Source: Streptococcus moroccensis (GTDB taxonomy: Bacteria > Bacillota > Bacilli > Lactobacillales > Streptococcaceae). From it: 50,758 bases of DNA. The DNA is taken from contig NZ_JAUSTM010000016.1 of the NCBI RefSeq assembly GCF_030812835.1, positions 1-50,758 on the forward strand, given 5' to 3'. The notes below the pieces were generated by a model. The model worked only from the letters and a program-made list of their open reading frames with translations, was not told the DNA's origin and made no database searches. The first letter of the stretch is position 1. Each line of letters begins with the position of its first letter. Of this stretch, positions 28,514-38,082 are shown piece by piece. The translations under genes were made by a program, and so were the position numbers.

Positions 28514-29437
28514 TTAGATGTCCCCACTGAAAGTATCTCCGTGGGCGAGGTCACCATATTGGTAGCCACGATCAAACCATTTACGACGTTGCTCCGAAGT
28601 TCCATGTGTAAAGCTATCTGGGACAACACGTCCATATGCCTGTTCTTGGAGAGTATCATCACCGACTGCATGGGCAGCAGCCATGGCTTCATCAATATCA
28701 CCAGGCTCTAGGAGCCCCTGACCTCCGACGTATTTCGCCCAAGCTCCAGCATAATAATCTGCTTGAAGTTCAAGTCGAACTGTCAGTGCATTGGCTTCTT
28801 TTTCAGAAAGTTGTTGCCGAGCACGGGAAAACTCTTTCATGGTTCCAAGTTCATTTTGGACATGATGACCAACCTCATGGGCAATAACATAGGCCATGGC
28901 AAAGTCGCCCTCAGCATTATATTTGGTTGTTAAATCACGGTAAAAAGATAAATCGATATAAACTTTCTTATCCCCAGGGCAGTAGAAGGGCCCTGTTGCC
29001 GCATCTCCTAACCCACAAGCAGTACTCGTGCGACCGCTGTATAAAACCAGTGTCGGTGGGTTGTACCTCCTGCCTTCGCTAGCAAACTCTTCGGTCCAGA
29101 AATCTTCAGTGCTTTGAAAAACCTTACTCAGAAAAACAGCTTCATCATCTGTCACATCTGTGCTACTTGACTCCGCAGCCTCTTGATAAGTATTGGAGTA
29201 ACCACCTGTATCTAATCCGACAAGGCTACCCAGATTAGAACCTCCTCCGATAAAGGTTAACAAAAGTAAGCCAAGGATTAACCATTTTCCTTTACCTGAG
29301 GAAAGGAGGAGTTGAAGCAGAAGACCTGTTCCTAACCCTCCGCCTCCTCCAGAGGAACGGCCAAAGCCACCACCGGTAGAGCGCTGACCACGTCGATCTT
29401 CAACGCGATTACTCTTTTTTAAATCATCTATTTTCAT
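28514..29437 (-). CDS. Neutral zinc metallopeptidase, YpfJ family
   Basis: A 307-residue membrane-anchored protein. A Gly-rich basic N-terminus is followed by one membrane helix (about residues 52-70, WLILGLLLLTFIGGG) and an outside catalytic domain with the zinc motif HEVGHHVQNE near residue 188 and a further Glu-rich helix (NALTVRLELQADYYAGAW), which supplies the third ligand. This is the pattern of the YpfJ/putative neutral zinc metallopeptidase family. Its physiological target is unknown. AAAGGGA lies before the ATG, and a TATAAT at 29469-29474 on the minus strand is the likely -10. Confidence 0.88.
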   Translation of the reverse strand: MKIDDLKKSNRVEDRRGQRSTGGGFGRSSGGGGGLGTGLLLQLLLSSGKGKWLILGLLLLTFIGGGSNLGSLVGLDTGGYSNTYQEAAESSSTDVTDDEAVFLSKVFQSTEDFWTEEFASEGRRYNPPTLVLYSGRTSTACGLGDAATGPFYCPGDKKVYIDLSFYRDLTTKYNAEGDFAMAYVIAHEVGHHVQNELGTMKEFSRARQQLSEKEANALTVRLELQADYYAGAWAKYVGGQGLLEPGDIDEAMAAAHAVGDDTLQEQAYGRVVPDSFTHGTSEQRRKWFDRGYQYGDLAHGDTFSGDI

Positions 29438-29508
29438 ATCGATATCCCTTTACATTTTATATACTTATATTATAAACTAAAATGGCTAAAAAGAAAACTA
29501 AAGCCCTT

Positions 29509-30384
29509 TCATTCTCTTAAAACAAAGGAATTTGAGGTGCGATTGACTTCTAATAATTGAGAAGCCGTTATTCGTTTTTGGCGATTACCATCATAATCCA
29601 ATGAAAAAAGACAGGCGTATAAAGTATCTAAGAGGAATATGATGGATTCGTCCGTCGCAAAAGAACTAATTTTAGAATACAATTTTTCACGCGTCGATAA
29701 CCGCAAGATATTATCTGTCAGGATCGTTAGGTTATTTTCACCTAGGCTGGTTAAGAGGATGATAGGAATATCTTTTTCCTTTAAGAGATTGGCAATCGTA
29801 TTTAAGGTCCGGTTCTCTCCTGAATAGGAAACAATGATGGCACAGCTATCCTTATCGGCAAAGTAGGCATTAAAGACTGTTTCACCAATCAAATCATGGA
29901 CGCGAACGTCTTTACCGATTCGTCCCATTTGCAAGGCAAATTCTTTGGTTAAGAGGGCGTTGTTGCTAATGGCGAAGAGATGGATGGTTTTTGCACAGTC
30001 TAAAAGCTTTGTTACCTTTTCAAGCATAGCTGAGTCCAGTAACTCTAGCGTTTCAGTGATGACTTCTTGCTTTAGTTTGGCCATTTTGTGGGCAATTCGT
30101 GTCAACCCATCATATCGTCCAAAAGGATAGTTGGCATTTACATAGGAGACTGTTTTGTCGAGATAGTCAACTTCAGCTAAAAAAGCCTGTTTAAAATCAT
30201 TCCAACCTTGAAAGGAGAGCTTTTGGGCCACTCTGACCAAGGTGGATTTAGACGTGAAGGTTTGATCAGCGATTTGAGCGGTTGTCAAATCCTTAATAAC
30301 ATTTGGATTCTTTAGTAAAAAGGAGACGATAGATTGTTCACTAGGTGAGAATGAATAGGTTTCTAATTTTTCCGTAATTAACAT
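29509..30384 (-). CDS. RpiR-family regulator with SIS domain
   Basis: A 291-residue regulator. An N-terminal HTH (residues about 1-75, FSPSEQSIVSFLLKNPNVI and FTSKSTLVRVAQKLSFQGWNDFK) is followed by a sugar-isomerase SIS domain (about 110-250) that binds phosphosugars; SYSGENRTLNTI is its phosphate loop. The ATG at 30384 is preferred over one at 30432 because AGAAAGG lies eight bases upstream and the HTH begins normally. It is divergent from the MFS transporter and close to the GH1 gene, so a phosphorylated beta-glucoside or hexose 6-phosphate is the likely effector (inference). Confidence 0.87.
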   Translation of the reverse strand: MLITEKLETYSFSPSEQSIVSFLLKNPNVIKDLTTAQIADQTFTSKSTLVRVAQKLSFQGWNDFKQAFLAEVDYLDKTVSYVNANYPFGRYDGLTRIAHKMAKLKQEVITETLELLDSAMLEKVTKLLDCAKTIHLFAISNNALLTKEFALQMGRIGKDVRVHDLIGETVFNAYFADKDSCAIIVSYSGENRTLNTIANLLKEKDIPIILLTSLGENNLTILTDNILRLSTREKLYSKISSFATDESIIFLLDTLYACLFSLDYDGNRQKRITASQLLEVNRTSNSFVLRE

Positions 30385-30465
30385 GCAAGACCTTTCTAAA
30401 AAATGGTGAAATAAGGTAAGGTTGGAACCCATTAAAGGCTTTGTTCTCGCAAAGGAGGTTAATGA

Positions 30466-30479
30466 TGTAAACGGTGTTC
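30466..30479 (+). promoter_or_regulatory. cre-like site between RpiR and MFS genes
   Basis: TGTAAACGGTGTTC matches 12 of 14 cre positions in the divergent intergenic region. It is less convincing than the site over the MFS start codon. Confidence 0.35.
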
Positions 30480-30516
30480 CAAGATTAATTTTTTGACAGA
30501 GTTATGGTTAAATTCA

Positions 30517-30525
30517 TGGTATCAT
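30517..30525 (+). promoter_or_regulatory. MFS gene promoter
   Basis: TGG-TATCAT is an extended -10. A TTGACA lies at 30493-30498, but 21 bases away, too far for a standard spacer, so the TGn element probably compensates. Confidence 0.5.
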
Positions 30526-30558
30526 AAATAAGATGAATTCACAAAAAGTAGGTCAAAA

Positions 30559-31725
30559 ATGAAAGCGCTTAAAAATTCTTACTGGGCATATCTTTTAATG
30601 TACCTCAGTTACTATCTCTCCTGGGCCATGTTCTCGTCTCTCATTTCGGTCTATTTGTTGGATTTGGGGTTTAAGGCGAGCCAAGTTTCCCTTGTCGTAT
30701 CAATTTCCTTTGTTGCCTCCATGGTCAGTCAGCCACTCATTGGTTGGTTAAATGACCAGTTAGGCATTCGAAAAGTAACCTGGCTCTTGCTATCGTCGAG
30801 TATTATTGGTGGCGCAGCGATGTTGGTTGTCAAGGACTTCTGGTGGATAGCCATTGCCTATAGTTGGGTTTTGCTTTTAGTCAATGGCTCTGTCCCTGTC
30901 ATGGAAAAGATTGCGACGAGCAGCCCTTTTTCCTATGGTAAGATTCGGATTTGGGGGACTATTGGCTTTGCTCTAGGGAGTCAGTTATCTGGACTTATTT
31001 ACGATTATATTTCTCCCAAAGCCCTCTTTGCAGGCTTTATTCTGGCCATGTTAATGACCTTATTAGGAATCTGGGGGACAGAGGTTTCTGAGGAAGTTCC
31101 TCTAGAAACGGTCGACTATGACATCCCTTCTTCAGCGCGACAGGTGCTTTTTTCCAATAAGACCTATCTAGGCTATCTCATGATTGCCATGGTCTTTTCA
31201 GGAGTGACCAACACTGGGCACACCTACATTCCAGCCATGCTGGAGGACGCTGGGTTATCGATTCGATTGGCAACGACTGTTGTGGCGATTTCTGTTTTAT
31301 GCGAGGCACCCTTAACATTATTCTCCTATAAATTCATGGACCAGATGACTAGCCAGAGAATTTTCATGATAGCAACATTGCTAGTATGCCTTCAGTATGG
31401 TATCTATGCCCTGGATTTAGGGCTTCCGTCCAAAGTGATCATGACGCTTCTTGCAAAACATACGACAGGCATGCTCTTTATCATGGTCAACATGAAAATA
31501 GTTAGTTCATTGATACAGCCCAGATACCTTATCACTGCCTTATCTCTTGTTCAAGCGGTTAGAAGTTTAGGATCCATTATGACTCAAAATATTGTTGGGC
31601 ACATTCTTGATCATTATTCCTATTCGGCGATGAGTTGGTTTTTAGCAATAGTCTCCGTGTTACTTCTTGTTTTCATTCCATTTTTAAAATTACCGACTGG
31701 ACAAGATCAAAAATTGTACAGTTAG
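30559..31725 (+). CDS. MFS transporter, oligosaccharide:H+ symporter type
   Basis: A 388-residue protein with about twelve membrane helices. The N-terminal SYYLSWAMFSSLISVYLLDLG and PLIGWLNDQLGIRKV (motif A) resemble the LacY-like oligosaccharide/nucleoside proton symporters. Its start codon lies inside a cre site. It is divergent from an RpiR regulator and followed by two small membrane proteins and a GH1 phospho-glycosidase, which suggests a sugar or polyol as substrate. The ribosome site (AAGTAGG) is modest. A long-loop stem (31730-31738 with 31767-31775) downstream may terminate it weakly. Confidence 0.85.
   Translation: MKALKNSYWAYLLMYLSYYLSWAMFSSLISVYLLDLGFKASQVSLVVSISFVASMVSQPLIGWLNDQLGIRKVTWLLLSSSIIGGAAMLVVKDFWWIAIAYSWVLLLVNGSVPVMEKIATSSPFSYGKIRIWGTIGFALGSQLSGLIYDYISPKALFAGFILAMLMTLLGIWGTEVSEEVPLETVDYDIPSSARQVLFSNKTYLGYLMIAMVFSGVTNTGHTYIPAMLEDAGLSIRLATTVVAISVLCEAPLTLFSYKFMDQMTSQRIFMIATLLVCLQYGIYALDLGLPSKVIMTLLAKHTTGMLFIMVNMKIVSSLIQPRYLITALSLVQAVRSLGSIMTQNIVGHILDHYSYSAMSWFLAIVSVLLLVFIPFLKLPTGQDQKLYS
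30560..30573 (+). promoter_or_regulatory. cre site overlapping the MFS start codon
   Basis: TGAAAGCGCTTAAA matches 13 of 14 cre positions and begins at the second base of the ATG, so codons 1-5 double as a CcpA operator. CcpA here would block transcription by road-block. Confidence 0.62.
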
Positions 31726-31850
31726 CTTTAACATAAAACAGACCTTTAACCGAAGTCATCATTACTTTTTATGTTTTGAACGTTGTTTCAACATAATCCT
31801 GTTGATGGCTTAATAATAGTTGAGGGAAGATAATCGCAGGAGGTTAAGGG

Positions 31851-32219
31851 ATGAAGTGGTTTAAAAGTGTTTCAGCCTATTTTTTTGCGGCCCTTACGGT
31901 CCCCTTACTATGGTCACTTATTGGTGGACCGTTTGGTGTTTGGAGCGGCTTTGTGGCAGGATTCCTCGTACTGGGCCCAGTTTGGTACTTGGTCCATTAT
32001 AGGGAGTGGATTGCCACTCGTCAAGGAGGAAGTCCCATTGATATGGGGCTTACTATTGCAGTTGCTATCCTGACCAAAGATATCGTGCAAAAAGGGCCAA
32101 AGGACATCGAGTGGAGTCTCTTAACAATCTTGATTGTGAGTGTCGGTGCTGTTTTAGGGGGATGGCTAGCCTTTACCCTTGATCACAAATGGCGAAAGAA
32201 AGGGTGGGCAAGACATTGA
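31851..32219 (+). CDS. Small membrane protein, Lin0368-like pair, first member
   Basis: A 122-residue protein with three to four membrane helices. It carries GPVWYLVHY and GSPIDMGLTIAV, and both segments recur in the next protein as GPVWYLNHG and PHQIDMGLATGV, so the two genes are homologous. I recall a family named Lin0368, proposed as a glycerol transporter subunit in Listeria, with such pairs; I am only moderately sure of the match. AGGAGG precedes the ATG. Together the two proteins may form a small heteromeric permease or an accessory of the MFS carrier. Confidence 0.75.
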   Translation: MKWFKSVSAYFFAALTVPLLWSLIGGPFGVWSGFVAGFLVLGPVWYLVHYREWIATRQGGSPIDMGLTIAVAILTKDIVQKGPKDIEWSLLTILIVSVGAVLGGWLAFTLDHKWRKKGWARH

Positions 32220-32548
32220 GCATTTTATTGACCCTGCTAGGCAGTGGCCTGTTACCTTTTTTGATTCTGATCGTGATGGGTAGCCTTATTCGAAAATGGC
32301 AGGTCAAAGGTGGTTTTTTGGCTTTACTTGTAATTATAGGTCCCGTGTGGTACCTCAATCATGGTCAAATTAGTCCATGGATTGCTCAGTACGGCCCTCA
32401 TCAAATCGATATGGGGTTGGCAACAGGTGTCGGTATTTTGACCTATCATCTCTTGACAGGAGCAAGGTGGAAAAAGACCCTGTTTAACTTGAGTGCAGCT
32501 CTGATTGGTGGTTTTTTGGCTGGCATTTTACTCGCCTTGATTTCTTAA
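32189..32548 (+). CDS. Small membrane protein, Lin0368-like pair, second member
   Basis: A 119-residue paralogue of the preceding protein with about four helices and the shared IDMGL motif. The ATG at 32189 gives a positively charged N-terminus like its partner but has no clear ribosome site and overlaps the upstream gene by 31 bases. A TTG at 32216 overlaps the stop by four bases (TTGA) and has GGGTGGG upstream, so a 110-residue form is also possible. Tight coupling implies fixed stoichiometry. The function is unknown beyond a probable membrane transport role. Confidence 0.72.
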   Translation: MAKERVGKTLSILLTLLGSGLLPFLILIVMGSLIRKWQVKGGFLALLVIIGPVWYLNHGQISPWIAQYGPHQIDMGLATGVGILTYHLLTGARWKKTLFNLSAALIGGFLAGILLALIS

Positions 32549-32582
32549 TCGTAAACTGATGTTTCAATAAAATGAAGGCTAA

Positions 32583-32621
32583 GCTTTTATATTGTGAAAC
32601 CTTGTTCCAAAATATAAAAGC
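32583..32621 (+). other. Hairpin upstream of the GH1 gene
   Basis: A perfect 11-bp stem (GCTTTTATATT with AATATAAAAGC) around a 17-base loop, with no T-run. It may be an mRNA stability element or a weak terminator between the membrane pair and the GH1 gene. Confidence 0.5.
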
Positions 32622-32625
32622 GGGC

Positions 32626-32654
32626 TTGAAGGAGATAAGCATAAATGTTAGGAT
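32626..32654 (+). promoter_or_regulatory. Possible GH1 gene promoter
   Basis: TTGAAG (32626-32631), 17 bases, TAGGAT (32649-32654) with TGT before it. This is a weak match; the gene may also be read from the MFS promoter. Confidence 0.4.
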
Positions 32655-32672
32655 AAACTTAATTACAGATAA

Positions 32673-34121
<1,449 letters not shown>

Positions 34122-34180
34122 CAGGGTAAGATTAGTTAAATAAGTCTTTGATGGCTTTAACAATACCGTGATGATTTCTG

Positions 34181-34219
34181 GATAACCACCTCGTCGTTTT
34201 GGCTAGGTGGTTATCTTTT
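34181..34219 (+). terminator. GH1 gene terminator
   Basis: A perfect 11-bp stem (GATAACCACCT with AGGTGGTTATC) followed by TTTT, 59 bases after the stop. Confidence 0.88.
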
Positions 34220-34251
34220 CCGAATATTTAAATGAAAAATCACTCTTTGGG

Positions 34252-34280
34252 TTTTCATGATAGCGTTTTTAGTGTATAAT
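34252..34280 (+). promoter_or_regulatory. Promoter of esterase 1
   Basis: TATAAT (34275-34280) with a weak TTTTCA (34252-34257) 17 bases upstream, 25 bases before the ATG. Confidence 0.6.
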
Positions 34281-34305
34281 CAAGAAAATGGTCTGGAGGT
34301 GAGGG

Positions 34306-35133
34306 ATGAACAAGCATTATTATTATTTAGAGATGAAAGAGCATCACCTTGATGTGCCATACTTAGGGGAAAAGCGTCGAATAAGGGTCCTTCTTCCTAA
34401 GGATTATGACCGTGATAAGGAGCGGCATTATCCTGTTGTCTATATGCACGATGGGCAAAATGTTTTTTATAGCAAGGAGGCTTATACAGGTTATTCTTGG
34501 AAGGTGATCCCAACCATCAAGCGAAATCCTGACATTCCAAGGATGATTGTCGTCGGGATTGACAACCATCCAACTCGGATGAATGAGTATGCTCCCTGGC
34601 GGTTCTCAAACATTCATCATGAAGCGGATCAAAATATGGGTGGTAAGGGAATGGAGTATGCGGAATTTGTCATGCAGGTGGTCAAGCCCTTTATAGACCA
34701 AACTTATCGGACCAAGTCGGACAGAAAGCATACTGCTATGGTAGGCTCCTCCTTAGGGGGGAATATTACTCAATTCATGGGTGTTGTCTATCAGGACCAG
34801 ATTGGTGGTTTAGGCGTCTTTTCTTCCGCTAACTGGCTTAATCGAACAGAGTTTGACAGGTTTGTCAAACGCCATACACTGGATCCAGACCAACGCGTTT
34901 ATATCCAAGTGGGGACTGATGAAGGTGACGACACTGATGAGACATTAACTCAAGGAAATATCAAGCAACTGTATATTGATGAATCCTTGCTCTATTATCG
35001 CCAATTATTAGAGGGTGGTTTACCACTTGACCATATCAAACTTAATGTCGTAGTAGGTGCAGTGCACCATGAACATGTCTGGGCAACCTATCTTCCAGAA
35101 TGCTTGAGGCACATCAGTGAAGATTGGGAGTAG
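34306..35133 (+). CDS. Esterase-D / enterochelin-esterase-like alpha/beta hydrolase
   Basis: A 275-residue cytoplasmic alpha/beta hydrolase. The nucleophile elbow is VGSSLGGN (Ser near residue 147), and the likely catalytic His lies in VGAVHHEHVW near 250. RRIRVLLPKDYDRDKERHYPVVYMHDGQNVF is the typical start of the putative-esterase fold shared with enterochelin esterases and esterase D. GGAGGTGAGG precedes the ATG. It stands in its own unit with a promoter and terminator, but a second esterase and an ATP-grasp protein follow, a set I think recurs in streptococci. The substrate is not known. Confidence 0.83.
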   Translation: MNKHYYYLEMKEHHLDVPYLGEKRRIRVLLPKDYDRDKERHYPVVYMHDGQNVFYSKEAYTGYSWKVIPTIKRNPDIPRMIVVGIDNHPTRMNEYAPWRFSNIHHEADQNMGGKGMEYAEFVMQVVKPFIDQTYRTKSDRKHTAMVGSSLGGNITQFMGVVYQDQIGGLGVFSSANWLNRTEFDRFVKRHTLDPDQRVYIQVGTDEGDDTDETLTQGNIKQLYIDESLLYYRQLLEGGLPLDHIKLNVVVGAVHHEHVWATYLPECLRHISEDWE

Positions 35134-35147
35134 TCAAATATAGAAAA

Positions 35148-35180
35148 GGGGATGGACAATAATCCAGCCTCTTTATTCTT
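35148..35180 (+). terminator. Terminator after esterase 1
   Basis: GGGGATGGA pairs with TCCAGCCTC (one mismatch, one G-U) around a six-base loop and is followed by TTTATTCTT. In the rest of the 270-base gap (35181-35403) only the cre-like site and the next promoter are visible. Confidence 0.7.
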
Positions 35181-35307
35181 GATTTCGAGCGAGACATGTA
35201 GTCAGTCATTGTTGAGCAAGTAATATAAAACCAAAAAAGACAATAAAGGTAACTAGACTACAGTGTTTTCATCTTCTTAACCTGATATAAGGATGCAGAA
35301 CTATCTA

Positions 35308-35321
35308 TGAAAACGATTGAA
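35308..35321 (+). promoter_or_regulatory. cre-like site upstream of esterase 2
   Basis: TGAAAACGATTGAA matches 12 of 14 cre positions, about 45 bases upstream of the -10. If real, the esterase/ATP-grasp unit is under carbon control. Confidence 0.42.
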
Positions 35322-35342
35322 AGAATTTTCTGAAAATAATAG

Positions 35343-35371
35343 TTTGTAAAACCCTAAAATTGTGGTAAAAT
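35343..35371 (+). promoter_or_regulatory. Promoter of esterase 2 - ATP-grasp operon
   Basis: TGG-TAAAAT extended -10 (TAAAAT at 35366-35371) with a weak TTTGTA (35343-35348) 17 bases upstream. Confidence 0.55.
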
Positions 35372-35403
35372 AAAAGGAGAAACTAAGAGTTAGAGGTATT
35401 AGG

Positions 35404-36144
35404 ATGCATTTTGAAGCGCTAAGTCATTGGTCAGGACAACTCGGTCGAGAGATGGCTCTGAATCGGTACGGTCATGATGGGATGCCAGTAGTGGTTTTTC
35501 CATCATCTGGAGGCACACACAACGAGTATGCTGACTTTGGTATGATTGAAGCTTGTCAGAGTTTTATCGAAGCGGGCAGAATCCAATTCTTTACCTTGAG
35601 CTCAATTGACGCTGAAAGCTGGTTGGCTGATGGCAAGTCTATGCATGATAAAGCCTTAGCGCATCAGGCCTATGATCGTTATGTCATTTCAGAAGCCATT
35701 CCCTTTATCAAGCATAAGACGGGTTGGTTTGATCCCCTGATGACCACAGGTTGCTCGATGGGAGCTTATCACGCGCTCAATTTTTTCCTACAACATCCAG
35801 ATGTTTTTAACAAGGTGATAGCCTTGTCTGGTGTTTACGATGCCCGCTTCTTTGGCGGTGACTTTGGTGACGATCAGGCAGTTTACTATAATTCGCCTTC
35901 TGACTATATCTGGGAGCAAAACGATGGCTGGTTTATCGACCGTTACCGCCAGTCGGATATTATTGTTTGCACGGGTCTCGGCGCTTGGGAACAAGATGGG
36001 TTGCCGTCTTATTACCAATTGAAACAGGCCTTTCAAGAGAAAAATATCCCTGCTTGGTTTGACGAATGGGGTGAAGATGTCGCCCATGATTGGGAATGGT
36101 GGCGCGTGCAGATGCCTTATTTTTTAACTGCTTTGGGCTTTTAG
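35404..36144 (+). CDS. Esterase 2, alpha/beta hydrolase
   Basis: A 246-residue hydrolase of the putative-esterase family. The nucleophile elbow is TTGCSMGAYHAL (Ser near residue 119), the likely His is in DVAHDWEWW near 228, and a possible acid lies around 190. It opens with MHFEALSHWSGQLGREMALNRYG and shows VVVFPSSGGTHNEYADFGM, where the oxyanion region lies. No signal peptide. It is ten bases from the ATP-grasp gene and co-transcribed with it. The pairing hints that one makes and the other cleaves the same ester or amide bond, which is inference. Confidence 0.83.
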   Translation: MHFEALSHWSGQLGREMALNRYGHDGMPVVVFPSSGGTHNEYADFGMIEACQSFIEAGRIQFFTLSSIDAESWLADGKSMHDKALAHQAYDRYVISEAIPFIKHKTGWFDPLMTTGCSMGAYHALNFFLQHPDVFNKVIALSGVYDARFFGGDFGDDQAVYYNSPSDYIWEQNDGWFIDRYRQSDIIVCTGLGAWEQDGLPSYYQLKQAFQEKNIPAWFDEWGEDVAHDWEWWRVQMPYFLTALGF

Positions 36145-36153
36145 GAGGTTTTT

Positions 36154-37326
36154 ATGAATTATTTAGTCCTATCTCCTTATTATCCGGAGAATTTTCAACA
36201 GTTTTCAATCGAGTTGTCAAAAAAAGGGGTGACTGTCTTAGCCATTGGCCAAGAGCCCTATGAACAGCTAGGCCAAGGCTTACAAGCTGCCATTACTGAG
36301 TATTTTCGAGTGGAAGATTTGGAAAACTTAGATGAAGTGAAGCGTGCAGCAGCTTTTCTCTTTTACAAACACGGACCATTTGATCGGATCGAGTCTCAGA
36401 ATGAACACTGGTTAGAGCATGATGCTGCGCTTCGTGAGCAGTTCAATGTCTTTGGCATGCGTTACAAGCACCTCAAAAAGACCAAATTTAAGTCCAAAAT
36501 GAAGAAATACTTCAAAAAAGCAGGTGTTCCAGTTGTTCCAGGGAAAGTTGCTGAAGAGCTTGATGATGTCGATAAAATTATCAACAAAATTGGTCTTCCT
36601 TTAATTGCAAAGCCTGATAGTGGAGTTGGAGCGTCTGGCGTCTTCAAATTAACTGATGATGCCTCGGTTCAGGCCTTTAAAGAAGCCTGGGATGGTGTAA
36701 CCCCTTATTTCCTAGAAGCCTTTGTTGACAAGGCAGTGGTCTGTACTTACGATGGTCTTGTTGATATTGATGGCAATATCATTTATGAAACCAGTTTAAC
36801 CTACAATAATACTCCTTTTGATATGGTTGAACAACAGCTTGATATGGGCTATTATGCTGAAAAAGAAATCGATCCCGTCCTTCGTGAATATGGTCAAGCC
36901 GCTGTTAAAGCTTTTGATATGAAAGAACGGTTCTTCCATATTGAGTTTTTCAGATATGAAGATGGCTCCTATGTTGCCATTGAATACAATAATCGTGCAG
37001 CTGGTGGGTATACAGTGGATGTTTATAACCATGGGCATCGTGTTAATCTGTTTCATGATTATGCTGCAATGGTGGTTGGTGAACGTCTACCAGAGCGACA
37101 GTTTAGTCAATATTCTCTAGTTTGCTCAAGACGCAAGCATACGGACTACCTCCATAGTGAGCAGGACATAAAAGATAAATATGGTGCTCATATGATTGAC
37201 CGAAAAGAAATGAAGGGTGCCTTTGCGGAACTTCTAGGCGATGTCAATTATTTCTTTGTGTTTGACGATCCGGCTGAGGTGGATGCCATCTATCAGTTTG
37301 TAACAGAAAGAGTTGAGACGCTTTAA
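36154..37326 (+). CDS. ATP-grasp ligase of unknown substrate
   Basis: A 390-residue ATP-grasp enzyme. The N-terminal Rossmann-like part (MNYLVLSPYYPENFQQFSIE) is followed by the ATP-grasp fold. GLPLIAKPDSGVGASGVFKL is the flexible glycine loop, and FHIEFFRYEDG and VAIEYNNRAAGGYT contain the Mg-binding Glu and Asn. Such enzymes join a carboxylate, via acyl phosphate, to an amine or thiol; it resembles carbamoyl-phosphate-synthase large-chain-like proteins but is far too short to be one. AGGAGG precedes the ATG. Partner esterases upstream and a large terminator downstream define the unit. Confidence 0.85.
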   Translation: MNYLVLSPYYPENFQQFSIELSKKGVTVLAIGQEPYEQLGQGLQAAITEYFRVEDLENLDEVKRAAAFLFYKHGPFDRIESQNEHWLEHDAALREQFNVFGMRYKHLKKTKFKSKMKKYFKKAGVPVVPGKVAEELDDVDKIINKIGLPLIAKPDSGVGASGVFKLTDDASVQAFKEAWDGVTPYFLEAFVDKAVVCTYDGLVDIDGNIIYETSLTYNNTPFDMVEQQLDMGYYAEKEIDPVLREYGQAAVKAFDMKERFFHIEFFRYEDGSYVAIEYNNRAAGGYTVDVYNHGHRVNLFHDYAAMVVGERLPERQFSQYSLVCSRRKHTDYLHSEQDIKDKYGAHMIDRKEMKGAFAELLGDVNYFFVFDDPAEVDAIYQFVTERVETL

Positions 37327-37444
37327 CAATCACATTCAGGACCTGTCAATTAGTGATAGAGAGCTTCTAGGTCTGGATTTTAGTGTCTAGTCGAATCGTG
37401 ACTTTTTATAAAGTATCTGTTTAAAAGAGATCAACCTTAAAGAA

Positions 37445-37502
37445 ACTGGGATAGACTAACACGATTACTTTGTAATCGTACTAGTCTATCTCAGTCTTTT
37501 TT
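37445..37502. terminator. Long bidirectional terminator
   Basis: A 24-pair stem (37445-37468 with 37472-37495, two mismatches and one G-U) around a three-base loop, followed by TTTTTT on the plus strand. It separates the ATP-grasp gene from the convergent OsmC gene. Confidence 0.88.
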
Positions 37503-37543
37503 GTTTTGTTGTATAGCTCTATTATCTATTATATAGAAAGAAC

Positions 37544-37954
37544 TTAGATGACATAGGCTACTGTCTCTAGTGTAACACTATTAGCCTGGCCAATGAGTTT
37601 AGACACTGGGCAGCGAGCGTGGGCTTCTTGAATGAGAATGTCGGCCTCATCTAGGGAAAGGCCTTGAATGCTAGCTTGCCCTCTAACTGCAAAAAAGTAA
37701 CCAGGTGTTGTTGGCTCTTTTTCAAGATCAACGTGAACCTCTACGTAGGAATGGTTGCTCATTGATTTTGCTTCTAAAACGGCATCTAAAGTTGCTTTGA
37801 GGCAAGTAGACCAGGCGAGAGCGATCAGCTCTTCTGGGTTAAACCCTGGTTGGTCGTTCAGGGGATGATTGGTTGCAACCGTTTTTCCATTTGACAGGCG
37901 GACAGTACCATCGATACCTTGATTGTTATGAGAAGAGACAGAGTAAAGAGACAT
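37544..37954 (-). CDS. OsmC/Ohr-family peroxidase
   Basis: A 136-residue thiol peroxidase of the Ohr/OsmC type, which reduces organic and fatty-acid hydroperoxides. The two redox cysteines are visible in AWSTCLKATLD (about residue 51) and HARCPVSKLI (about residue 114), with the Ohr signature NPEELIALAWSTC. AGGAGG lies before the ATG. On the minus strand a TGG-TAAAAT extended -10 (37995-38000) is the likely promoter. No OhrR regulator is adjacent. Confidence 0.9.
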   Translation of the reverse strand: MSLYSVSSHNNQGIDGTVRLSNGKTVATNHPLNDQPGFNPEELIALAWSTCLKATLDAVLEAKSMSNHSYVEVHVDLEKEPTTPGYFFAVRGQASIQGLSLDEADILIQEAHARCPVSKLIGQANSVTLETVAYVI

Positions 37955-37994
37955 GATTTTCCTCCTAAAGAGTTCTTGAAGAGTCCTTGCTTTT

Positions 37995-38003
37995 ATTTTA
38001 CCA
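37995..38003 (-). promoter_or_regulatory. Promoter of the OsmC/Ohr gene
   Basis: Minus-strand TGG-TAAAAT extended -10, about 40 bases upstream of the ATG. Confidence 0.5.
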
Positions 38004-38041
38004 AAAAATAAAGGATGGACGAAACGGATGGTATTGAAATG

Positions 38042-38050
38042 TGCTATAAT
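38042..38050 (+). promoter_or_regulatory. Promoter of the ridA operon
   Basis: TGC-TATAAT consensus extended -10, 33 bases upstream of the ridA ATG. No clear -35. Confidence 0.68.
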
Positions 38051-38082
38051 ATAGGAAATAATCGATTATAAGGAGATGTCAC

